From positions 1-6,902 of the forward strand of contig CAAFIS010000099.1 in assembly GCA_900763035.1 (NCBI GenBank): a stretch of 6,902 nt of DNA. Direction: 5' to 3'. Numbering within the stretch: position 1 is the stretch's first letter; every line of letters starts with the position of its first letter. This DNA comes from Clostridia bacterium (lineage in GTDB: Bacteria; Bacillota; Clostridia; Oscillospirales; Acutalibacteraceae). Below, piece after piece: positions 1 to 6,902 of this stretch. The notes below the pieces were generated by a model. It saw only the letters and a list, made by a program, of their open reading frames with translations. It had not been told where the DNA came from and ran no database searches. A program made the position numbers and the translations under genes.

Positions 1-2
1 GC

Positions 3-95
3 GTCACGATCCTGTCCGTGCTCAACGTGCTGCGGCTGATGCTGCCGTACCGCAGCAAAAAAAGCCCGAACACGGTCTTGTCGAACGGCGCGTGA
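3..95 (+). CDS. C-terminal end of a membrane protein, probably a heavy-metal P-type ATPase (partial)
   Basis: The gene enters from outside the window; only its last 30 codons are visible, ending at TGA 93-95. The visible peptide starts VTILSVLNVLRLMLPYRSKK, a hydrophobic helix followed by a basic tail. Metal-transporting P1B ATPases (CadA/ZntA/CopA type) typically end their last membrane helix with a similar pattern, a hydrophobic run then LNALRLL and a short cytoplasmic tail, so that is the best guess. The other two frames give no membrane-like peptide: one stops within 13 codons and the other is a low-quality mix of Ala, Arg and Gln. The identification rests on a short stretch and another integral membrane protein remains possible. 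Confidence 0.5.
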   Translation, partial: VTILSVLNVLRLMLPYRSKKSPNTVLSNGA

Positions 96-106
96 TGTGA
101 TATACT
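78..106 (+). promoter_or_regulatory. Predicted sigma-A promoter for the LOG-family gene
   Basis: The -35 box TTGTCG (78-83) is followed by a 17-bp spacer and the -10 box TATACT (101-106). A TG dinucleotide at 98-99 makes an extended -10. The -35 matches consensus at 4 of 6 positions and the -10 at 5 of 6. The promoter overlaps the end of the upstream gene. Transcription would start near 113 and give a ~50-nt leader before the ATG at 164, so the LOG gene has its own transcript. The TTG at 107 lies between the -10 and the expected start of transcription and so cannot be the start codon if this promoter is used. Confidence 0.5.
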
Positions 107-163
107 TTGACAAAACGCACATCCTATAGGGAACGAACACGCGACGGGAAACGGAGGACCGAC

Positions 164-736
164 ATGAACGTATGTCTTTACGGGGCGTCCAGCCCCGAGA
201 TCGCACAGATCTATATCGATGCGGCCGAGGCGCTGGGCGAGCGTCTGGCACAGGCCGGACACACGATGGTGTACGGCGCGGGCGGCGCCGGCGTGATGGG
301 CGCCGCGGCGCGCGGCGCAAAGCGCGGCGGCGGTCGGGTGATCGGTGTGGTGCCGCAGTTTTTGCAGGTGGACGGCATCCTGTTCGACGGTTGTGACGAA
401 ACGGTGTATACCGAGAATATGCGCGAGCGCAAGCAGATCATGGAGGAGCGCTCCGATGCCTTCATCGTTGCGCCCGGCGGGATCGGGACATACGAGGAGT
501 TTTTCGAGATCTATACCCTCAAGCAGCTGGGACGCCACGCCAAACCGATCGTGCTGTTCAACACGGCGGGATACTATGACGGACTGCTTTCGATGCTGCG
601 GCACACGGTGGAGCAGCATTTCATGAAGCCGGCCTCGCTTGCGTTGATCCGTGTGGCGAACACGCCGGACGAGGTGCTGACGCAGATCGGTCTGCGGGAG
701 GATGCCGCCGATATCCGTTCGACCAAATTCGTTTGA
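164..736 (+). CDS. LOG-family protein, cytokinin riboside 5'-monophosphate phosphoribohydrolase-like (TIGR00730)
   Basis: A 190-residue cytosolic Rossmann-like enzyme. LOG proteins hydrolyse N6-modified AMP, and in several bacteria AMP or other nucleoside monophosphates, to free base plus ribose 5-phosphate. The diagnostic motif PGGIGTYEE is at residues 104-112. The glycine-rich YGAGGAGVMG loop is at 37-46 and the conserved MRERK, which supplies the catalytic arginine in the family, at 86-90. Length fits the family's usual 180-200 residues. The start is set at ATG 164 because GGAGG at 153-157 lies 6 nt upstream and MNVCLYGASS is the normal family N-terminus; the frame stays open to a TTG at 107, but that extension is basic and non-conserved. 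It is transcribed alone, between a promoter at 78-106 and a hairpin at 748-777. The physiological substrate in bacteria of this type is unknown; lysine decarboxylase, an old label for this family, is not supported. Confidence 0.93.
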   Translation: MNVCLYGASSPEIAQIYIDAAEALGERLAQAGHTMVYGAGGAGVMGAAARGAKRGGGRVIGVVPQFLQVDGILFDGCDETVYTENMRERKQIMEERSDAFIVAPGGIGTYEEFFEIYTLKQLGRHAKPIVLFNTAGYYDGLLSMLRHTVEQHFMKPASLALIRVANTPDEVLTQIGLREDAADIRSTKFV

Positions 737-747
737 ACCATACCAGA

Positions 748-777
748 CAAGGCCGTCGGCTTTTGCCGACGGCCTTG
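748..777. terminator. Hairpin between convergent genes, probable two-way terminator
   Basis: A perfect 13-bp stem (CAAGGCCGTCGGC, 748-760, pairing with 765-777) closes a TTTT loop. It starts 11 nt after the LOG stop codon and ends 7 nt before the end of the convergent AraC-type gene, so one structure can serve both. The U-tract is weak on both sides (GCTTTG on plus, TCTGGT on minus), so termination may be less efficient than the stem suggests. Confidence 0.7.
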
Positions 778-784
778 CTTTGTG

Positions 785-1594
785 CTATCTGTCCGTCCCC
801 TGATCGGGGCTTATGCTTTTGCGGTAGGCCGTGGGGGAGCGCCCGGTGTGGTGGGAGAAGAATTTGGAGAACGTGCAGACGTCCTCGAACCCGACGGCGG
901 CGGCGATGGCAGTGATGCTGCCGTTCGTTTCGGCCAGCAGGGAAGTGGCCGCCTCGATCCGTGCCGCGTCGATATACCGTTTGGGGGATGTACCACCGAA
1001 TTTGACAAACAGATCGTACAGGTACCGGTCGTCGATGCACACCGCGGCGGCCGCGTCGTGCACGCCGATCCGGCGGGACAGGTTGTCGCGGATGAATCGC
1101 ACCGCTTCCTCGTAATGCTGACGGGGGATCGACGGCGGGCCCTCCGCACGCCGTCCGGCCAGCGAAACGATGCGGAAAAAGTGCGAGAGCGCCTCGGTAT
1201 GCCCAAGCGGCGCGCAGGTGGAGAACAGGCGCTGCCGCTCATGCTGCAGGCGGGCGGACACGGCGTGGTCGAACACGCCGTCCGGCCGCACGGCAAAGGC
1301 GGAAAGCACATACCGTTCCGCCAGTTCGGCGGAAAAGATCATCCACAGGTAGTTCCACGGTTCGCCGGTGGACGCATGGTATTCCTGCGTGTTACCGGGG
1401 GCGGCAAGGAACCCTTGCCCGGCGTGCACCGGTCGCCCGCAGAAAAAGCCGGATCCGCGGGTGACGAAATGCACCGTCCAGTATGGGCGTGTCCACGGGC
1501 CCCAGTGTGCCAGCTCCCCCTTGTCCTCGTAGCCCATGCCGGTGACGAACAGCGGGTCGTTTTGGTCGAAGTATACGCGGCGATAGTCGGACAT
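785..1594 (-). CDS. AraC/XylS-family transcriptional regulator
   Basis: A 269-residue sugar-type regulator with the classic two-part layout. The N-terminal half (about residues 30-95) looks like a cupin ligand-binding domain, with VHFVTRGSGFF, then AGQGFLAAPG and a Trp-rich NYLWMIFSA strand. The C-terminal ~100 residues hold two helix-turn-helix units: the first around 176-205 (IGVHDAAAAV then DDRYLYDLFVKFGG), the second around 226-258 (SITAIAAAVGFED then FSKFFSHHTGRSPTAYR), the usual AraC signature. The start is placed at ATG 1592-1594 because AAGGAG lies 8 nt upstream; the frame stays open to 1660, but that extension would run through the predicted promoter. It is divergent from the GH27 gene across ~108 bp, the usual arrangement for a local activator, so control of that gene and of itself is inferred. 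The ligand is unknown. Confidence 0.93.
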   Translation of the reverse strand: MSDYRRVYFDQNDPLFVTGMGYEDKGELAHWGPWTRPYWTVHFVTRGSGFFCGRPVHAGQGFLAAPGNTQEYHASTGEPWNYLWMIFSAELAERYVLSAFAVRPDGVFDHAVSARLQHERQRLFSTCAPLGHTEALSHFFRIVSLAGRRAEGPPSIPRQHYEEAVRFIRDNLSRRIGVHDAAAAVCIDDRYLYDLFVKFGGTSPKRYIDAARIEAATSLLAETNGSITAIAAAVGFEDVCTFSKFFSHHTGRSPTAYRKSISPDQGTDR

Positions 1595-1616
1595 CGTTCC
1601 CTCTCCTTTGCCGATA

Positions 1617-1633
1617 TACCATGATTTTACCAT
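1617..1633. promoter_or_regulatory. Possible operator: TACCAT direct repeat over the araC-type promoter
   Basis: TACCAT occurs at 1617-1622 and again at 1628-1633, with starts 11 bp apart, one turn of the helix. GATAT (1613-1617) and ATATC (1632-1636) flank it as short inverted arms. The second copy overlaps the -10 region of the regulator's own promoter. AraC-family proteins often bind direct repeats on one face of DNA, so this could be an autoregulatory site. The repeat is short and chance is not excluded. Confidence 0.25.
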
Positions 1634-1653
1634 ATCCGCCCGTCGATCGTCAA
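1624..1653 (-). promoter_or_regulatory. Predicted sigma-A promoter for the AraC-type regulator
   Basis: Read on the minus strand, TTGACG (1653-1648) is the -35 box, followed by an 18-bp spacer and TAAAAT (1629-1624) as the -10 box, preceded by TGG, an extended -10. Both boxes match consensus at 5 of 6 positions. Transcription would begin near 1617, about 22 nt before the ATG at 1594, leaving room for the AAGGAG site. Confidence 0.55.
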
Positions 1654-1682
1654 TGGACATCGGTCCCGCCGCGTGCTATGCT
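1654..1682 (+). promoter_or_regulatory. Predicted sigma-A promoter for the GH27 glycosidase gene
   Basis: TGGACA (1654-1659, 5 of 6 to consensus) and TATGCT (1677-1682, 4 of 6) are 17 bp apart, with TG at 1674-1675 giving an extended -10. Its -35 box directly abuts the -35 box of the divergent regulator promoter. The transcript would start near 1688-1690, only ~14 nt ahead of the ATG at 1703, just enough to keep the GGAGGG ribosome site at 1691-1696. The short leader lowers confidence. Confidence 0.4.
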
Positions 1683-1702
1683 TAAAAAAAGGAGGGATCG
1701 TT

Positions 1703-3142
1703 ATGCGACAGAGCATCACTATCGCGCAGGCAAAGCCGTTTTCCGGCGCGCCGGGCATCCATGCGCCCGCGCTGATCGGCGCGGAGCCGGGCAAGCCGTT
1801 TTTGTTCCGCATCCCGGTGACGGGGGAGAGGCCGCTCACCTGCCGGGCGGAGGGGCTGCCGGACGGCCTGACGCTGGAAGGGCAGATCATCTCCGGCACG
1901 GTGCCGCACGAGGGCAGCTATCCCCTACGGCTGATCGCGGAGAACGCGGCCGGGCGAAACGAGCGCACCGTGACGCTGGACGTGCGCCCCGGCGGCGTAC
2001 TGCTGACGCCGCTGATGGGCCTGACGACGTGGAACGCCTTCGGCTCGCGCGTGTCGCAGGAAAAAGTCCTTGGTGCCGCACGGCGGCTGATCGATCTTGG
2101 GCTGGCGGAGTACGGCTATGGATACGTCAATATCGATTCCGGTTGGCAGGGGCAGTACGGCGGCGCGCACGATGCCATCCAGCCGAACGGCAAATTCCCG
2201 GATATGCGCGCGCTGTGCGACGAGCTGCACGCGATGGGGCTGCACGCCGGGATCTATTCCACGCCGATGCTGACGGCATGGGGCTGTCCGGAGGAGCTGT
2301 CGTCGATCCCCGGCTGCACGCGCGGCGAGCCGGACGAGCTGTTCGCCGACGTCAACGGCGGCATCGGCCGCGAGCGGTGCGAGCAGAACAATGCCGACCA
2401 ATGGGCGGAATGGGGCTTCGATTATCTGAAATACGACTGGCATCCGTGCGACCCTTATAATGCCGAGCGGATGCGGCAGGCGCTGCTGTCCACCGGGCGC
2501 ACCTTCGGCTTTTGCGTGACGGTGACGGCGGTGCGGGAATACCACCGCTACTGGCGCAGCCGGTGCAGCAGCTTCCGCTGCGGCACGGACACGGACGGCA
2601 CATGGGCGACGCACATGAAGATCTATCGCGGTATTTTCGATTTCCTTGAAGATCCGAACCGCGGGCATTTCTTCGATATGGATATGCTGGACGTCGGCAC
2701 GCCGCACCAAAGCGACGATTTTTGCTGCCGCCTGACCGAGGACGAGCAGGTGGCGGTGTTCACCATGCGCGCGTTCTTCCAGTCGCCGCTGCAGATCGGC
2801 AGCACGCTGGAGGCAGTGACGCCCTTCGAGCTGTCACTGTATGCCAATGAAGAGGTGCTGGCGGTCCATCAGGACGCGCTGTGTGCGCCCGCGCGCCCCT
2901 GCCTGATCCGGGAGGAAGGGCAGACGGTCGTGCACGCCTTTGGTAAGCGGTTGGCCGATGGGAGCATCGCCTATGCCGTGTTCGATCTGGGCGAAACGGC
3001 GCAGCCGGTCACGCTTTGGCTGGACGGAAAACACCGGATCCGCGACCTGTGGCAAAAGCAGGACATCGCATCCGCGGCGCGGATCGACCTGACCGTGCCG
3101 CCGCATTCCGCGCGCCTGTTCCGGTGTGCGCCCATCGAATAA
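1703..3142 (+). CDS. Glycoside hydrolase family 27 protein (alpha-galactosidase-like) with N-terminal Ig-like domain
   Basis: A 479-residue glycosidase with no signal peptide, so probably cytoplasmic. Residues ~15-95 resemble the bacterial He_PIG Ig-like module and its associated leader (GLPDGLTLEG then ISGTVPHEGSYPL). Residues ~104-390 form the GH27/clan GH-D barrel: PLMGLTTWNAF (103-113), YGYVNIDSGW (139-148), YLKYDWHPCD (241-250) and RCGTDTDGTW (292-301). By alignment from memory with human alpha-galactosidase A, D245 is the nucleophile and D296 the acid/base. A C-terminal beta-sandwich (about 400-475) follows. The start is ATG 1703 with GGAGGG 6 nt upstream; an upstream CTG-type extension is not needed. 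GH27 enzymes usually cleave alpha-galactosides, but two sugar-contacting residues differ here (S146, V272), so the substrate is uncertain. It is probably controlled by the divergent AraC-type protein, and ends at a strong terminator. Confidence 0.88.
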   Translation: MRQSITIAQAKPFSGAPGIHAPALIGAEPGKPFLFRIPVTGERPLTCRAEGLPDGLTLEGQIISGTVPHEGSYPLRLIAENAAGRNERTVTLDVRPGGVLLTPLMGLTTWNAFGSRVSQEKVLGAARRLIDLGLAEYGYGYVNIDSGWQGQYGGAHDAIQPNGKFPDMRALCDELHAMGLHAGIYSTPMLTAWGCPEELSSIPGCTRGEPDELFADVNGGIGRERCEQNNADQWAEWGFDYLKYDWHPCDPYNAERMRQALLSTGRTFGFCVTVTAVREYHRYWRSRCSSFRCGTDTDGTWATHMKIYRGIFDFLEDPNRGHFFDMDMLDVGTPHQSDDFCCRLTEDEQVAVFTMRAFFQSPLQIGSTLEAVTPFELSLYANEEVLAVHQDALCAPARPCLIREEGQTVVHAFGKRLADGSIAYAVFDLGETAQPVTLWLDGKHRIRDLWQKQDIASAARIDLTVPPHSARLFRCAPIE

Positions 3143-3192
3143 AACGCAGGATGCCCGCCGTGCTTATGCGCGGCGGGCATTTTTTGCGTTTT
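3141..3192. terminator. Strong intrinsic terminator, two-way
   Basis: The core stem is 13 bp with one G-U pair (ATGCCCGCCGTGC, 3151-3163, with 3168-3180), a TTAT loop and a T-run at 3180-3185. An outer pair of arms, AAAACGCA (3141-3148) and TGCGTTTT (3185-3192), extends it, so the minus-strand transcript also ends in a U-rich stretch. It starts inside the GH27 stop codon and ends 5 nt before the end of the convergent isomerase gene. Confidence 0.88.
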
Positions 3193-3197
3193 GACGA

Positions 3198-5827
<2,630 letters not shown>

Positions 5828-5846
5828 GATATCCTCCTTTGCCCGG

Positions 5847-6353
5847 TCAGAGCAGTTCGGCAAGATCGCGGATGTGACAGTCGGCCTGCGGCAGCCGCTG
5901 CGGCGTGCCGATGCCGACAGCGTAGCAGCCTGCGGCGTGCGCCGCCTCGATCCCGGCCTGCGCGTCCTCGAATACGATGCACTCGGCCGGTTTCAGACCG
6001 AGCGCCTGCACCGCAACGGAGAACACCTCGGGATCCGGCTTGGCGCGGCTGACGCGCGTGCCGTCGATGACGGCATCGAACAGCGGGCCGATCCCCAGCT
6101 TTTCCAAAATGAGCGGCGCGTTTTTGCTGGCGCTGCCCAGAGCGGTCTTTTTACCCTCGCTGCGCAGGCGGCACAGGTAGTCGTGCGCGCCGGGCAGCAG
6201 ATCCTGCGCGGTCAGGCTGCCCAGCAGCTCGACGTACCAGGCGTTCTTCTTGGCCGCCAGGCGCTGCATCTCGTCCTCGGGGAACGATAGGCCGCCGACC
6301 TCGAGCAGGATCTCGAGCGAGCGCATGGGCTCGCAGGATACGTGGGCGAGCAT
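5847..6353 (-). pseudogene. pgmB: Beta-phosphoglucomutase (HAD superfamily), 5' end missing at a junction
   Basis: The recognisable part is about 159 residues, from MRSLEILLEVGG (ATG 6324-6326) to the TGA at 5847-5849; full-length enzymes have ~215-220. It converts beta-D-glucose 1-phosphate to glucose 6-phosphate, usually downstream of an inverting phosphorylase. Counting from that Met, the cap helix KKNAWYVELL is at 26-35, HAD motif II GSASKNAPLILEKLG at 64-78 (S65), motif III KPDPEVF at 96-102 (K96) and motif IV FEDAQAGIEAA at 119-129 (E120, D121). The first ~50 residues, with the catalytic DxDGVxxD motif and the LKGVSR substrate loop, are absent: upstream the frame gives CEP where family members have VSR, then peptide unlike any HAD. 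The frame stays open to 6452 only by chance. No good ribosome site precedes ATG 6326 or 6353. As it stands the product would be inactive. Confidence 0.82.
6317..6334. repeat. 18-bp near-palindrome at the junction of two truncated genes
   Basis: GCGAGC (6317-6322) and GCTCGC (6329-6334) are inverted arms around G-CATG-G, where the CATG is itself palindromic; only the flanking G/G pair fails to match. It sits where beta-phosphoglucomutase similarity stops on the minus strand and solute-binding-protein similarity starts on the plus strand. Such short inverted sequence is the kind of site where inverted joins form, in cells or during amplification and assembly. Confidence 0.45.
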
Positions 6354-6902
6354 GCCCTCGACCGATACGATCTTCGGCGAGTTCCGCAACGGCAAGGTCG
6401 CGTTCCTGTCCGCTCGCCTGTGGGTCGGCAACCAGCAGCTCAAGCCGTACATGACCAGCGGCTACGGCATGGTCGTTTATCCCAAGGGCCCCAAGGCGGA
6501 CGATTACATCCTGGACAGCCAGACGTCGGGCGGCTTCGCACTGACCGTGACGAACGAGGACTACCGCAAGAGCGCGATCATCTTCAATGCGCTGGCGCAC
6601 CCCGCCGAGGGCTATGAGGACGACGCCGTCATGCAGGAGGTCATCGCCGACGACTTCTTCCAGGAAGGCGACGAAACGAGCTACAAGATGTATCAGCTCG
6701 GTCTGGAAAAGGTCAAGGTCGATTTCGGCTACGGTGTGCAGCCGCTGTATGCGACGGTCAACCATGCGATCGTGGAGTCCGTGTTCTGGCACATCGATTC
6801 GCCCGCCGCGGCGATCGAGGGGCTTGCCGGCGTCGGTAACGAGGACGTCCAAAACGCTGATGCCAAGCTATTCGAGGGACCGCATAGGAACGACAAGGGA
6901 GA
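6328..6902 (+). CDS. Sugar ABC transporter extracellular solute-binding protein, internal/C-terminal fragment
   Basis: An open frame runs from the junction to the window edge (191 codons, no stop). It has no start codon or ribosome site in a sensible place. The peptide begins GSQDTWASMPSTDTIFGEFR and carries features of family-1 sugar-binding lipoproteins in their C-terminal half: the FRNGKVAFL strand, then GYGMVVYPKGPKADDYI (the usual G-M-x-P-x-PKGP block), the helix DYRKSAIIFNAL, and a late segment VESVFWHIDSPAAAIEGLAG. Full-length proteins have ~420-520 residues, so the signal peptide and most of the first lobe are missing to the left; the end lies beyond the window. In intact form it would capture a sugar outside the cell for an ABC importer. 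All lysines here use AAG and the codon choice is strongly C/G-ending, slightly different from its neighbours. The ligand cannot be told. Confidence 0.72.

Noticed and set aside
107..163. TTG start extending the LOG protein by 19 residues
   Set aside because: It begins directly after the -10 box, before the expected transcription start, has no ribosome site, and adds a basic peptide not typical of the family. ATG 164 has GGAGG at ideal spacing.
782..1624. Long plus-strand open frame (280 codons)
   Set aside because: It is antisense to the AraC-type gene, whose HTH motifs and ribosome site are clear. The translation is Gly/Arg/Val-rich with no recognisable motif, as expected from high-GC shadow frames.
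1925..2710. Minus-strand open frame of 261 codons
   Set aside because: Antisense to the GH27 catalytic domain, with no ribosome site and low-complexity Ala/Arg/Val sequence.
6354..6452. N-terminal extension of the beta-phosphoglucomutase frame
   Set aside because: It is antisense to the solute-binding-protein fragment, contains no DxDGV motif and does not look like any HAD N-terminus.
6151..6852. Minus-strand open frame of 233 codons spanning the junction
   Set aside because: It crosses from the antisense of the solute-binding fragment into an alternative frame of beta-phosphoglucomutase; both sense readings are far better supported.

Overview
The window is GC-rich bacterial DNA. It carries strong AGGAGG-type ribosome binding sites, extended -10 (TGn) promoters, and carbohydrate genes typical of anaerobic Bacillota (Clostridia such as Oscillospirales or Lachnospirales relatives, probably gut). 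That placement is inferred from gene content and signal style, not from a marker gene.

Left part (1-1600). The window opens with the last ~30 codons of a membrane protein that resembles the end of a heavy-metal P-type ATPase. A promoter overlapping that gene's end drives a LOG-family nucleotide phosphoribohydrolase (164-736). A perfect 13-bp hairpin separates it from a convergent AraC-family regulator (785-1594, minus).

Middle (1600-3192). A compact divergent control region lies between the regulator and a cytoplasmic family GH27 glycosidase (1703-3142, plus). The two predicted promoters have directly abutting -35 boxes, and a TACCAT direct repeat lies over the regulator's -10. The regulator probably controls the glycosidase and itself. 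The GH27 gene ends at a strong two-way terminator.

Right part (3198-6353, minus strand, transcribed leftwards). This is a tight operon with ~20-nt gaps: beta-phosphoglucomutase, then a DUF5054/GH38-like enzyme, then D-lyxose ketol-isomerase. A plausible chemistry is that the GH38-like enzyme releases a sugar such as mannose, the isomerase turns mannose into fructose (or lyxose into xylulose), and the mutase feeds beta-glucose-1-phosphate into glycolysis. No protein has a visible signal peptide, so the hydrolysis looks intracellular and would need an importer.

Far right (about 6320-6902). The beta-phosphoglucomutase loses its N-terminal ~50 residues, including the catalytic DxD motif. At the same point, on the opposite strand, a sugar ABC-transporter solute-binding protein starts in mid-sequence. 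Two genes, each missing its 5' part, meet head to head at an 18-bp near-palindrome. This is either a real rearrangement or, more probably, an assembly chimera, and it is the oddest structure in the window. No tRNA, rRNA, CRISPR array, transposase or other mobile element was seen.
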